Source of the DNA: Chitinophagaceae bacterium
GTDB taxonomy: Bacteria > Bacteroidota > Bacteroidia > Chitinophagales > Chitinophagaceae
Direction: 5' to 3'
Assembly: GCA_023229465.1 (NCBI GenBank)
Contig: JALNZE010000005.1
Location: forward strand, 1 to 64,000
Length of the DNA stretch: 64,000 nucleotides
Position 1 is the first letter of the stretch. Every line of letters begins with the position of its first letter. A program made the position numbers and the translations under genes. The notes under the pieces are model-generated. The model was not told where the DNA came from. It saw only the letters and a list, made by a program, of their open reading frames with translations, and did not search any database. Below are positions 24,428 through 33,689 of this stretch, one piece after another.

Positions 24428-25627
24428 ATGAACAAAAATTTAGACAAACTTTGCAGTATTGCATCCGGTAATTCAAGAATTATTATTGGATTGATGAGTG
24501 GTACCTCATTAGACGGACTTGATATTGCTTTATGCCGTTTTACCGGTAGCGGACACAAAACCAAAATTGATTTACTTCAATTTGAGACGATTGCCTATGA
24601 AAATGACTTTACAGTGGAGATCAAATCGGTTTTTTCAAAAAAAAGTGTTTCACTCGAAAAGGTTTGTGTACTGAATGGATGGGTAGCGCAGCAACATGCC
24701 CAAATGATTTTACATTGCCTTACTAAATGGAATATAGGGCCGGAAGAGGTTGATTTAATAGCCAGTCATGGCCAGACCATTTACCATGCCCCTAAATTAT
24801 TGCACCCCAATGACAAGTTTGGCAATGCAACCTTACAGATAGGGGATGGAGACCAGTTAGCCGTAACCACCGGTATCATTACTATCAGTGATTTCAGACA
24901 GAAACATATTGCTGCCGGAGGCGAGGGGGCGCCCTTAGCGGTTTATGGGGATTATTTTATTTTTAGCAAAGAAGGGGAGAACCGTATTATGCTGAATATA
25001 GGGGGGATTGCCAATTTTACTTATTTACCGGGTAACCTGGATGCCCGTACCATCTTCAGCACTGATACCGGTCCGGGTAATACCCTGATGGATGCCTATG
25101 TTCAACAGCATTTTCAACTGCCTTACGACAAAAATGCGGCCATTGCCAGGTTAGGAAAAGTGAACGAAAACCTGTTAGCACAATTGCTGCTGCATCCTTT
25201 TTTTGAAAAAGGGTTTCCAAAAACAACAGGGCCTGAATTATTCAACCTGGCTTATTTAGAATCCGCGCTTATTTTGTCTGGGATTGAATCCATTTCTCAT
25301 TTTGATATGATGGCAACGATTAATCGCTTCAGTGCCGTTACCATTGCAGAAGCCATACAAAGAAATTTGCAGGATCAGCTTTCCTATTCGATCTATACCA
25401 GCGGAGGTGGGATGCATAATCCATTACTCATGGAGCAGATTCAGTTACTTATGCCCGGATACAGTTTCCAGACAACCAATGCCTTGCAGATAAACCCTGA
25501 TGCCAAAGAGGCTTTACTCTTTGCTGTTCTGGCCAATGAAACCATCGCCGGTGGCGATATAGCCATTGGTAACGGATCTTCAGATATTCCCTCGGTTAGT
25601 ATGGGGAAGATCAGCTTCCCGGGGTAA
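24428..25627 (+). CDS. anmK: Anhydro-N-acetylmuramic acid kinase
   Basis: Peptidoglycan-recycling enzyme of 399 residues that hydrolyses and phosphorylates 1,6-anhydro-MurNAc to MurNAc-6-phosphate. It has the phosphate motif IGLMSGTSLDGLDIALCRF (20-38), DLIASHGQTIYHAP, the ISDFRQKHIAAGGEGAPL loop and NIGGIANFTYLPG, then TDTGPGNTLMDAYVQ with the catalytic Asp, and YTSGGGMHNPLLM near the end. Length is normal for the family. It is divergent from a DeoR regulator, which suggests sugar-phosphate control. Together with dapF and the deacetylase it covers parts of wall metabolism. Confidence 0.96.
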   Translation: MNKNLDKLCSIASGNSRIIIGLMSGTSLDGLDIALCRFTGSGHKTKIDLLQFETIAYENDFTVEIKSVFSKKSVSLEKVCVLNGWVAQQHAQMILHCLTKWNIGPEEVDLIASHGQTIYHAPKLLHPNDKFGNATLQIGDGDQLAVTTGIITISDFRQKHIAAGGEGAPLAVYGDYFIFSKEGENRIMLNIGGIANFTYLPGNLDARTIFSTDTGPGNTLMDAYVQQHFQLPYDKNAAIARLGKVNENLLAQLLLHPFFEKGFPKTTGPELFNLAYLESALILSGIESISHFDMMATINRFSAVTIAEAIQRNLQDQLSYSIYTSGGGMHNPLLMEQIQLLMPGYSFQTTNALQINPDAKEALLFAVLANETIAGGDIAIGNGSSDIPSVSMGKISFPG

Positions 25628-25756
25628 TAGCGGTTACATACACACAAAATATACCCTATACAAGGTATTTTTATGGTTTTTAAATAGTCTCTTTGTAAGC
25701 AAATTACCCATAAGCATCTGGGCAGACCAAAACCATTATATAAAAACCTGCATGTT

Positions 25757-28700
25757 ATGATTCGCGCTATTTTTTTAATTGTGTTTATTTTATTTTTTGT
25801 TGCCGGCTATAGTCAGCCTGAAAAATCAACCGTTGGGCCAACGGTTGTAAACCTGGGGAAAAACAATCCATTTGTGCTGAAAGGATTACAATGGAGGAGT
25901 ATCGGACCATTTCGGGGAGGGAGAAGCCTGGCAGTTACGGGTGTTATAGGAGACCCCATGACTTATTACGCGGGAACGGTTGGGGGTGGACTGTGGAAAA
26001 CAACCGATGGTGGTAATGTATGGAAGAGTATTTCTGATACTGCTTTTCATTCGTCTTCTGTTGGCGCTGTTGCTGTTGCCAAGAGTAATCCCAATATTGT
26101 GTATGCCGGAATGGGTGAGGTTGAAATGCGTGGTAATATTTCTTTTGGAGATGGGGTTTACAAAAGTATCGATGCCGGTAAAAACTGGCAACACATGGGT
26201 TTGAAAGCATCTAATGCCATTGGAACAATTGCCGTGCATCCTTCTAATCCTAATTTGGTATATGTAGCGGCACAAGGTAAAATCTGGGGGCCTACGCCTA
26301 ATAAAGAAAGAGGATTGTTTAGATCTAGAGATGGCGGTAAATCCTGGGATAAAATTTTATTTATAGATGATACCACTGGTTGTGTAGATATAAAAATGGA
26401 TGCGGTAAATCCTTCTATTCTCTATGCATCTATGTGGAAAGCCTGGCGCACACCTTATTCTTTGAGTAGTGGTGGTAAAGGAAGTGGTTTGTATAAATCT
26501 TTAGATGGCGGGGATAGCTGGACTTTGCTTTCAGAAAATTCCGGAATGCCTAAAGGTTTAAAAGGAAAAATAATTTGCACTGTTTCCCCTATTGATCATA
26601 ATAAACTATGGGCCATTGTAGAGAATGAACAATATGGAATTTACCATTCCGCTGATGGCGGAGATAGTTGGCAAAGAGTTAGCACTTTGAATGACCTAAC
26701 ACAGCGTCCTTGGTATTTTAGTCAGCTGTTTGCTGATACTAAAAATGAAAATACTTTATATATTTTAAATGTTGAATTCTGGAAATCAATTGACGGGGGC
26801 ATTAGCTGGAAAACAATTGCAAACAGGCATGGCGATAATCATGATATGTGGATTAATCCGGAGAATGCCAATAACTATATCGTTGGAGATGATGGGGGCC
26901 CTCAAATAACTTATGATGGTGGTAAACATTTTACGGACCAGCATTTACCTACGGCACAGTTTTATCATGTTAACCTGGATAATGATTTTCCATACAATAT
27001 TTATGGTCCGCAACAGGATAATAGCAGCATCAAAATTAAAAGCCGTACCACGGGGGAATTTATTTTAAAAAACGACTGGCATCCGGTTGGAGGTGGAGAA
27101 GCTGGATATATAGTACCTGATCCATTAAATAGTGACATAACGTTCGGTGGTGAATATGATGGTATTATGAGTACCTATAACAAAAAGAATGACCAGTATA
27201 GATTTATCTCTGTTTATCCGGAACAGAACTATGGTATAGCCGCTGAAAAATATAAATATAGATTTAACTGGACCTTTCCCATTGCCTTCTCTCCCCATAA
27301 CCCAAAATGCTTATACGCTACTTCAAATAGGGTTCACAGAAGTTTTGATGCCGGACAAAGTTGGGAAGATATTAGTCCTGATCTAACTCGTCATGACCCT
27401 AAAACATTACAACCCAGTGGCGGGCCCGTTACGCTGGATATCACCGGAACCGAAACCTATGCCACTGTATTTGCTTTTGCTGAAAGTTCGGTTACCGCGG
27501 GTGTTTTATGGGCAGGTAGTGATGATGGATTAGTGAATGTTAGTAGGGATAATGGAAAAACCTGGACCAATGTTACACCATCTATATTACCTGAATGGGC
27601 GATGATCAGTTATGTAGAGCCATCACACTATGATGCGGCTACTTGTTATATTTCCGCAACACGTTATAAACTTGGCGACACAAAACCTTATTTATTAAAG
27701 ACTGCCGACTTTGGTAAAACCTGGGTGATGATTACGAATGGGTTAAATGAGCATATTTATAGCCGCTGTGTACGTGAAGATCCAACACATGAAGGGTTGC
27801 TGTATGCTGGATTAGAAACCGGTATCATGGTTTCTTTTACAGACGGAGCTGATTGGCAAAGTTTGCAGTTGAATTTGCCCAATACACCCGTTCATGATAT
27901 TCAAATACAAAACCGTGAACATGATTTAGTAATCGCTACACACGGACGTTCATTCTGGATTTTAGATGATATTACCGCATTGTATCAAATGTCTGCCGAA
28001 TATACCAAAGCAAATTCATGGTTATTTAAACCCAGGAATACTTACCGATTTCCGGGTACTGGTGGTGGTGCAATAGTGGAGCATCCACAGGAAGGGCAAA
28101 ACCTTCCCAATGGTTTAATCGTTCGGTATGCTTTTAAGCAGAAACCTACCTCTGAAGTAAAACTGAGTTTTTATGCTACGAACGGAGATCGTATTATCAG
28201 TTATTCCAGCATCTATGATAATAAAGGAAAGTTAGTGCCAATTGCTAAAGAGTTTCATGAGCACAAAACAAAAACACTTTCTGGATTATTACCTGTTAAA
28301 GAAGGAATTAATCAGTTTGTTTGGGATCTGCGTTATCCTGAAACAAAGGGCGATACTAGCGCTACTTTTGAAGCTTCCTTACAAGGACCGAAAATTATTC
28401 CGGGTAATTATACTGTAAAAATGTTTGTGGGTGATACTTTATTCATGGAGCAGCCCTTCTCTATTCTCTCAGACCCAAGAAATCCCGCTACGATCAACGA
28501 TTTAAAAGCACAGTTTGATTTGAATACAAGCATTTGTGCCAAGCTGAATCAACTGTCAAAAGCTACCACTCAAATAAAAGAAGTAACTGCTCAAATCAAT
28601 GGGTTCCTTACAAAAATATTGGATCCTGTTTTTGCCAAACCGTTTATTATGAAAGGCAATGAAATCATTGATTCGCTCAACCTGGTAAAAAACGAATTGT

Positions 28701-28951
28701 ACAATGAAAAAATACAGGCTAATGAAGATAATCTTCGATTTCCTCTAAAACTGGAAGAAAAACTGGCTACTATGAATAACTTATTGCAAGCGTCTGATAC
28801 CAGACCAACGGCAAGCATGTATACTGTTTACTATAGCCTTAGTAGCCAAATTGATACCCAGTTACTTAAACTCAAATTAATTATGGATACCAAAGTACCC
28901 GCGTTTAATGCCATGGCAAAAGACGTGATGCTGTTGGGCCCTATACAATAA
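25757..28951 (+). CDS. Secreted BNR/sortilin-like beta-propeller protein
   Basis: Exported protein of 1,064 residues with a signal peptide (MIRAIFLIVFILFFVAGYSQ). Residues 40-760 form one or two large beta-propellers, marked by repeated Asp-boxes: KTTDGGNVWKS, KSIDAGKNWQH, RSRDGGKSWDK, KSLDGGDSWTL, HSADGGDSWQR, KSIDGGISWKT, RSFDAGQSWED, VSRDNGKTWTN. WRSIGPFRGGRS at the start is typical of the VPS10/sortilin-like proteins widespread in Bacteroidota. Residues 790-900 are beta-rich (GINQFVWDLRYPE), and the tail is helical. No T9SS tail is evident. Often described as a glycosyl hydrolase, but no catalytic residues for sialidase are visible. A strong terminator follows. Confidence 0.85.
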   Translation: MIRAIFLIVFILFFVAGYSQPEKSTVGPTVVNLGKNNPFVLKGLQWRSIGPFRGGRSLAVTGVIGDPMTYYAGTVGGGLWKTTDGGNVWKSISDTAFHSSSVGAVAVAKSNPNIVYAGMGEVEMRGNISFGDGVYKSIDAGKNWQHMGLKASNAIGTIAVHPSNPNLVYVAAQGKIWGPTPNKERGLFRSRDGGKSWDKILFIDDTTGCVDIKMDAVNPSILYASMWKAWRTPYSLSSGGKGSGLYKSLDGGDSWTLLSENSGMPKGLKGKIICTVSPIDHNKLWAIVENEQYGIYHSADGGDSWQRVSTLNDLTQRPWYFSQLFADTKNENTLYILNVEFWKSIDGGISWKTIANRHGDNHDMWINPENANNYIVGDDGGPQITYDGGKHFTDQHLPTAQFYHVNLDNDFPYNIYGPQQDNSSIKIKSRTTGEFILKNDWHPVGGGEAGYIVPDPLNSDITFGGEYDGIMSTYNKKNDQYRFISVYPEQNYGIAAEKYKYRFNWTFPIAFSPHNPKCLYATSNRVHRSFDAGQSWEDISPDLTRHDPKTLQPSGGPVTLDITGTETYATVFAFAESSVTAGVLWAGSDDGLVNVSRDNGKTWTNVTPSILPEWAMISYVEPSHYDAATCYISATRYKLGDTKPYLLKTADFGKTWVMITNGLNEHIYSRCVREDPTHEGLLYAGLETGIMVSFTDGADWQSLQLNLPNTPVHDIQIQNREHDLVIATHGRSFWILDDITALYQMSAEYTKANSWLFKPRNTYRFPGTGGGAIVEHPQEGQNLPNGLIVRYAFKQKPTSEVKLSFYATNGDRIISYSSIYDNKGKLVPIAKEFHEHKTKTLSGLLPVKEGINQFVWDLRYPETKGDTSATFEASLQGPKIIPGNYTVKMFVGDTLFMEQPFSILSDPRNPATINDLKAQFDLNTSICAKLNQLSKATTQIKEVTAQINGFLTKILDPVFAKPFIMKGNEIIDSLNLVKNELYNEKIQANEDNLRFPLKLEEKLATMNNLLQASDTRPTASMYTVYYSLSSQIDTQLLKLKLIMDTKVPAFNAMAKDVMLLGPIQ

Positions 28952-28994
28952 ATACAGCAGGCTTTATCATCGTGGTATCTTAATACCCGGAAAT

Positions 28995-29029
28995 AAAAAA
29001 CCGTTTCAAACTAATGAAACGGTTTTTTA
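28995..29029. terminator. Bidirectional rho-independent terminator
   Basis: Hairpin CCGTTTC / GAAACGG with an 8-nt loop, extended by A6 on the left and T6 on the right, between the convergent BNR and deacetylase genes. It can serve both strands. Confidence 0.9.
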
Positions 29030-29046
29030 TAGCGGGTACAGTTATA

Positions 29047-29886
29047 TTATTTCTTTTGAACAGTAGGATAGTGGTCGATAGTTTCAAAAACAGTACGTTT
29101 ATCTGCTTTTAAAAGCGAGATAAACCTTCTCAATGAATCGGCGTATCGCGGTTTTTCAAATAGCCTGTCATGCGAAAGTATCACAATCGAATTCAATTGA
29201 TTGGTGTTTCCATCGTCAAAGCGCTGATTTATTTTTTGGATCATTTCATCTACACTTTCCTTTGGCGCTTTGGCCTTCCTTTGTTGCCCCCATTCCAAAT
29301 CCCAACCTATAATCTTATAGCCCAGCGAATCCAGTTTTTTAACCAAGGGATTGCCTGCTTTTTGACCTTGGATATCTCCATTGGAAGCCCAGGTATTATT
29401 TCCTGGGAGACGAATAATTTTAACAGGGATATTCAATTCTTTTTCATTTCTTAAAAAATCATTCAAAGCGCTATCCATCATAGTGGGCGAATAGAACTTG
29501 CTGTATTTATCTTGAAATCCGTGGCTAAAACTATGATTGGCTAATAAGAATAGCGGATAGTCGTTACGAATCGAATCAATTAACCTTTTTTTCAAAGGTC
29601 CAACTTTATTAAAGCCAACCGAGAAAAAAGTGGCTTTAACACCTTCAGATTTAAAAACTGAACGGCAATTAACCGTTCCGGGTGGTTGCGGGGAATCATC
29701 CCAGGTTAGGTAGATATATCTTTTTGAACTGTCATATTTAATAGGTGTTCCCGGTACCTCTTTCCCAACCGCTATTTTGGATGAATCAGCGTTTTTAGTA
29801 TCTGTTTTACCATTATTACAACCGGTAATTGCAACCAGAGCCAAAACACTGAAGACTACTCCGGAAATCATTTTAATCAAATTCAT
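29047..29886 (-). CDS. Polysaccharide deacetylase family lipoprotein
   Basis: Lipoprotein of 279 residues; lipobox at VAITGC with Cys23. The NodB-like domain starts at about residue 55: the catalytic motif is TWDDSP (family TFDDGP), the metal motif is NHSFSHG (H-S-x-x-H), and RLPGNNTW corresponds to the third motif. ILSHDRLFEKPRY supplies the later His motif. It would remove acetyl groups from a cell-wall or surface polysaccharide in the periplasm. The Phe-to-Trp change in the first motif keeps the two aspartates. It is the last gene before the terminator on this strand. Confidence 0.85.
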   Translation of the reverse strand: MNLIKMISGVVFSVLALVAITGCNNGKTDTKNADSSKIAVGKEVPGTPIKYDSSKRYIYLTWDDSPQPPGTVNCRSVFKSEGVKATFFSVGFNKVGPLKKRLIDSIRNDYPLFLLANHSFSHGFQDKYSKFYSPTMMDSALNDFLRNEKELNIPVKIIRLPGNNTWASNGDIQGQKAGNPLVKKLDSLGYKIIGWDLEWGQQRKAKAPKESVDEMIQKINQRFDDGNTNQLNSIVILSHDRLFEKPRYADSLRRFISLLKADKRTVFETIDHYPTVQKK

Positions 29887-30019
29887 GGTTTATGCATTGT
29901 TTCAAATCAAAGATAGGCTGGTGGGCAGTTTAGGCGGTTGTTTATTTATCCTCACCTGTGAAAAGGGAAGCAATGTAACAGCGTATTTGTCCACAAAGAA
30001 CAGAACCCCTATACCAGCC

Positions 30020-30628
30020 TCATCTAAACCGTTCAGAAACGGTATAACATACCCTGTCATTGATCCGTCTGAAAATTTCGTCATTGATTTTTCGATGCTT
30101 CCTCAATTGCCGGGTGGCAAACAATCTTCCTTCACTGTCGAAATACTGGGGTTGTGCGTAAAAAGTAAGGGTATAGTATTTTTCGTTGTTAAATGGCAGT
30201 CGAAAGGTTACGGGTCTGAACGACATATAGACCAGTGACCTTTTTTGCTGGTTCGAATAATAATCCAGGTTATTGATCCAGATACATTTAACAGCGCGCA
30301 TTTGCATAATTAAGCCGGTAACTTCCTTAACGGGAAATTTATATTTTACCAGCGTATCCTGCAACCTGGTTTCGGTTACTTCAAACTCATAGATAAGTTT
30401 AATGGAGTCTGTGATGATTTCAAACGAAATATTATTAAACGTCCTGTCGGTAAAAGCAACTGAAAACTGGTTATCCTGGTAAAGCTTTTTATAAGATTGT
30501 TCAATGGTTGTTAGTGTTTGTTCATTTTCATAGAAGTAGTTGCTGCTAAACTTCTTCATGGAGGTACAGGACCATAGCAATACACTGCAGTATACAATCA
30601 ACCCGAGTTTAGCGCTTTTATTGGGCAT
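30020..30628 (-). CDS. Small lipoprotein overlapping the papain-like gene
   Basis: Lipoprotein of 202 residues. The ATG at 30628 is chosen because it gives a lipoprotein signal (KLGLIVYCSVLLWSC, lipobox Cys); a longer frame would run far into the upstream gene. Its start overlaps the last 11 bases of the upstream gene, a sign of translational coupling. The mature part is beta-rich with no known family (FTDRTFNNISFEIITDSIKL; MSFRPVTFRLPFNNEKYYTL). Coupled to a secreted protease-like protein, it could be a partner or immunity protein in the periplasm; this is only inference. Confidence 0.65.
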   Translation of the reverse strand: MPNKSAKLGLIVYCSVLLWSCTSMKKFSSNYFYENEQTLTTIEQSYKKLYQDNQFSVAFTDRTFNNISFEIITDSIKLIYEFEVTETRLQDTLVKYKFPVKEVTGLIMQMRAVKCIWINNLDYYSNQQKRSLVYMSFRPVTFRLPFNNEKYYTLTFYAQPQYFDSEGRLFATRQLRKHRKINDEIFRRINDRVCYTVSERFR

Positions 30629-31562
30629 GGGTTGTTTTTTTAACGGCTGTTGTAATACCAAATATGATTTTCCCCAAAAAAGAAGCTGATAATAATTGCC
30701 GGCTTTTAAAACCATAGTCCCAATAAGTGATAGCGATCTTATCATTCACTTCCTCTACATCCAGTAAAATAATAAAATGGGAGGGTATGCCCACTTTTAA
30801 CCGGTTATGATTTCGCTTAAATAGTTCAACATTGTTTACAAGTAAAGCCACTGTACCGGTTTGTAATTTGTTGGCCAGGTACTCATACATATCCCTTATG
30901 CCTGGTCTGAATAAGTCTGAACCAATGGCACTTACCTGGTAATTAAATAAGTTCCGTACCATCCTGTTGAATTTCGCGAAATTTACACAGGCCCATAATT
31001 TATTTTCATCTCCTGTATGATATTGCTTATCAAAAAAATTCAGATAGCCTTTAAAATGATCAGCCAGCGCCAAAAACCAAAGTTGATCCGCGGGCCTTAT
31101 GTCGAGCTCTCCTTTAAAACTAAGTGTGCCGGCGGCTAATTTTACTTCTTTTGAAGGTTCAAAATATTCTTTTCCATAAATGGCTTTCCCATTCCTGTAC
31201 AATTGTATCATAAATGTCAGGTATCCCAGTGGATCGTCATGCAGCGGTAAATAAGAAAATGCGGCATACCCACAAAAATTGGTGCTGATACCTTCATAAA
31301 TGCTTAAAGGGTTATCAATATTTTTCTTCAGGTTTTGCAGAAAGAATACAGGTGGTACATTTGGCCAAAAAGTACTGGCAGCTAATTCTTTATTTTTTTC
31401 CAGGTAAATAAGCGCCTGTTTTTTGGTAGACAGGGGAGTGGTATCTGCCAGGGGATTTTCATTGGCAAATACATGGGCAATACTTCCCAGCATAAGAAAG
31501 ATAAGCATATGTAATACTGGACTCCTGATAAATTTACCTGTTTTGTAAAACAACGATACCAT
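30618..31562 (-). CDS. Secreted papain-fold-like cysteine hydrolase (putative)
   Basis: Exported protein of 314 residues; signal peptide about 1-34 (VLHMLIFLMLGSIAHVFA). I do not recognise a named family, but a papain-type triad can be read in the right order: Cys97 in TNFCGYAAFSYLPL, His262 in GIPSHFIILLDVEE, and Asp282 in ITYWDYGFK. The stretch after the cysteine (DDPLGYLTFMIQLYRNGKA) resembles papain-like amidase domains found in bacterial toxins and in C39/C58-type peptidases. It could cut peptides or peptidoglycan cross-links in the periplasm. It overlaps a lipoprotein gene by 11 bp on the same strand. Confidence 0.6.
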   Translation of the reverse strand: MVSLFYKTGKFIRSPVLHMLIFLMLGSIAHVFANENPLADTTPLSTKKQALIYLEKNKELAASTFWPNVPPVFFLQNLKKNIDNPLSIYEGISTNFCGYAAFSYLPLHDDPLGYLTFMIQLYRNGKAIYGKEYFEPSKEVKLAAGTLSFKGELDIRPADQLWFLALADHFKGYLNFFDKQYHTGDENKLWACVNFAKFNRMVRNLFNYQVSAIGSDLFRPGIRDMYEYLANKLQTGTVALLVNNVELFKRNHNRLKVGIPSHFIILLDVEEVNDKIAITYWDYGFKSRQLLSASFLGKIIFGITTAVKKTTHAQ

Positions 31563-31648
31563 TCAATAGCGCTTAGTGAAAATAACAAATTAGCGTCAAA
31601 TTCATGCATAAATACTAATCACCTGTTGTAAGTTAAGGGGGCACCCAT

Positions 31649-31677
31649 AAAAAAAGGCCCGCTTCAACAAGCGGGCC
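31649..31677 (-). terminator. Rho-independent terminator of ahcY
   Basis: Perfect 9-bp stem GGCCCGCTT / AAGCGGGCC with a CAAC loop (31656-31677). On the reverse strand it is followed by T7, placing it about 36 bp after the ahcY stop. Confidence 0.92.
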
Positions 31678-31682
31678 AAATC

Positions 31683-31710
31683 ATTAATTATTAATCACTA
31701 ATTATTAATT
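31683..31710. repeat. TAATTATTAATT-family AT repeat
   Basis: ATTAATTATTAATCACTAAT and onward, filling the space between the ahcY stop codon and its terminator stem. Confidence 0.6.
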
Positions 31711-31712
31711 GA

Positions 31713-33038
31713 TCAATACCTGTAAAGATCAGCTTTAAACGGACCAGACTTAGGAATGCCCAGGTATTCAGATTGAGCATCGGTTAATACCTCCAGTACA
31801 GCACCTACTTTGGCAAGGTGTAAACGGGCAACTTTCTCATCCAGGTGTTTAGGTAACACATACACTTTGTTCTCATAGTTACTATGGTTTTTCCATAATT
31901 CTATTTGAGCCAGTGTTTGGTTAGAGAAGGAGTTACTCATTACAAAACTTGGATGGCCTGTGGCACAACCCAGGTTTACCAGACGGCCCTCTGCCAGCAG
32001 GATGATATCCTTGCCTTCAATATTATAGAGGTCAACCTGTGGTTTAATGGTGTCTTTGGTATGACCATAGTTCTGGTTCAGCCAGGCAACATCAATCTCA
32101 ATATCAAAGTGACCGATATTACAAACGATTGCTTTGTCTTTCATTGAACGGAAATGTTTTTCAGTAATCAGGTCGCGGCAACCGGAAGCGGTAACAATGA
32201 TGTCGGCTTCTTTAACGGCCTCAGCCATTGGTTTTACTTCAAAGCCTTCCATAGCGGCCTGTAAAGCGCAGATAGGATCAATTTCGGTAACGATCACGCG
32301 GCATCCCGCACCTTTCAATGATAAGGCAGAACCTTTACCAACATCACCATATCCACCAACAACCGCAATTTTACCGGCCATCATAACATCGGTAGCACGA
32401 CGGATCGCGTCTACCAATGATTCCTGGCAACCATATTTGTTATCGAATTTAGATTTGGTTACTGAGTCATTTACATTAATAGCAGGGATTGGTAAAGACC
32501 CCTTCGCCATTCTTTCATATAAACGGTGAACACCTGTTGTGGTTTCTTCAGATAAGCCTTTGATGTTGGCTACCAGTTCCGGGTAAACATCAAATACCAT
32601 ATTAGTTAAATCACCGCCATCATCCAGAATCATATTCAAAGGACGGTCGGCGCCACCAAAGAATAATGTTTGTTCAATACACCAATCCGCTTCTTCCTGT
32701 GATTGACCCTTCCAGGCAAATACACCAATACCGGCAGCGGCAATAGCGGCGGCAGCCTGGTCCTGTGTAGAAAAAATATTGCATGAACTCCATTTTACTT
32801 CAGCGCCCAGCGCTACCAGCGTTTCTATTAACACAGCCGTCTGGATAGTCATGTGCAGGCAACCTGCAATACGCGCCCCTTTCAAAGGCTGGCTTGGGCC
32901 GTATTCGGCACGGATAGACATAAGGCCCGGCATTTCTGCTTCAGCTAAACGGATCTCTTTGCGACCCCAATTGGCTAAACTCATATCAGCAACCTTATTG
33001 GGAACACTGAAATCAATGGATTTGGTAAGAGTAGACAT
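31713..33038 (-). CDS. ahcY: Adenosylhomocysteinase
   Basis: NAD-dependent hydrolase of 441 residues that splits S-adenosylhomocysteine into adenosine and homocysteine, keeping methylation going. Motifs include GCLHMTIQTAVLIETL near the N-terminus, the NAD-binding VGGYGDVGKGSALSLKGAG (about 225-243), GHFDIEID, and a C-terminal DLYRY-type end (FKADLYRY) that completes the active site of the partner subunit. The several methyltransferases in this window would depend on it. It is divergent from an Lrp-type regulator with 119 bp between, and has a TACTTTTG -7 box and a strong terminator. Confidence 0.97.
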   Translation of the reverse strand: MSTLTKSIDFSVPNKVADMSLANWGRKEIRLAEAEMPGLMSIRAEYGPSQPLKGARIAGCLHMTIQTAVLIETLVALGAEVKWSSCNIFSTQDQAAAAIAAAGIGVFAWKGQSQEEADWCIEQTLFFGGADRPLNMILDDGGDLTNMVFDVYPELVANIKGLSEETTTGVHRLYERMAKGSLPIPAINVNDSVTKSKFDNKYGCQESLVDAIRRATDVMMAGKIAVVGGYGDVGKGSALSLKGAGCRVIVTEIDPICALQAAMEGFEVKPMAEAVKEADIIVTASGCRDLITEKHFRSMKDKAIVCNIGHFDIEIDVAWLNQNYGHTKDTIKPQVDLYNIEGKDIILLAEGRLVNLGCATGHPSFVMSNSFSNQTLAQIELWKNHSNYENKVYVLPKHLDEKVARLHLAKVGAVLEVLTDAQSEYLGIPKSGPFKADLYRY

Positions 33039-33058
33039 AGTTTATTTTTTGTGTAGCA

Positions 33059-33066
33059 CAAAAGTA
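33059..33066 (-). promoter_or_regulatory. Candidate -7 box for ahcY
   Basis: Reverse strand TACTTTTG, an exact TAnnTTTG match, 20 bp from the ATG; leader about 15 nt. It lies in the region shared with the divergent Lrp-type gene, where autoregulation is plausible. Confidence 0.5.
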
Positions 33067-33157
33067 GTTTTATAGAATAAAATAGCATAAATATTATTAT
33101 TTTTGGAATAAACAGGCTGTTTTCGCAGATTAAACTAGTATATAATCCCTTTTTACC

Positions 33158-33658
33158 ATGGCAAAAACAATTAAAAAAGACGAATCCACTAATGGCGCCC
33201 TTTCATTGGATGAAAAGGATTTGGCCATACTTCGGGTATTGCAGCAACATGCCAGGGCAACGGTGAAAGAAATTGCTGATACGGTGCACCTGAGTACCAC
33301 CCCTGTTCATGAGCGGATTAAACGAATGGAAGAGTCTGGTGTGATCAGGCAATACGCTACGCTGTTAGATCACTCGAAAGTGAAAAAGGGATTGATGGTC
33401 ATTTGTTATGTATCACTAAAACAGCACAACAAGAACGCCGGAGGAAAATTTATCAAAAGTATCCAGGAAATGAATGAGGTAATTGAGTGTTATAATATTT
33501 CCGGCGAGTTTGATTTTATGCTGAAGGTAGTGGCAGAAAGCATGGACGCCTACTACGATTTTCACGTAAATAAATTAAGCCAGGCCGAAAATATTGGTCA
33601 TGTACAGAGTGTCTTTGTAATGGGTATCATTAAACAAACACATGTGCTCGTGCACTGA
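33158..33658 (+). CDS. Lrp/AsnC family transcriptional regulator
   Basis: Feast/famine regulator of 166 residues. A short lysine-rich lead is followed by the AsnC-type helix-turn-helix (LDEKDLAILRVLQQHARATV; KEIADTVHLSTTPVHERIKR) at about residues 16-62, and the RAM ligand-binding domain (VKKGLMVICYVSLKQH ... ISGEFDFMLKVVAESMDAYYDF). Such proteins form octamers that bind amino acids. It is divergent from ahcY, which makes control of methionine/methyl-cycle genes a natural suggestion, unproven. It converges on valS, 31 bp apart. Confidence 0.93.
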   Translation: MAKTIKKDESTNGALSLDEKDLAILRVLQQHARATVKEIADTVHLSTTPVHERIKRMEESGVIRQYATLLDHSKVKKGLMVICYVSLKQHNKNAGGKFIKSIQEMNEVIECYNISGEFDFMLKVVAESMDAYYDFHVNKLSQAENIGHVQSVFVMGIIKQTHVLVH

Positions 33659-33689
33659 TTATGGTGAAAGGTATCTAATTAATCAGCGC

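Noticed and set aside
33039..33157. A SAH or SAM riboswitch before ahcY
   Set aside because: The leader predicted from the -7 box is about 15 nt, too short, and no conserved aptamer motif is seen.
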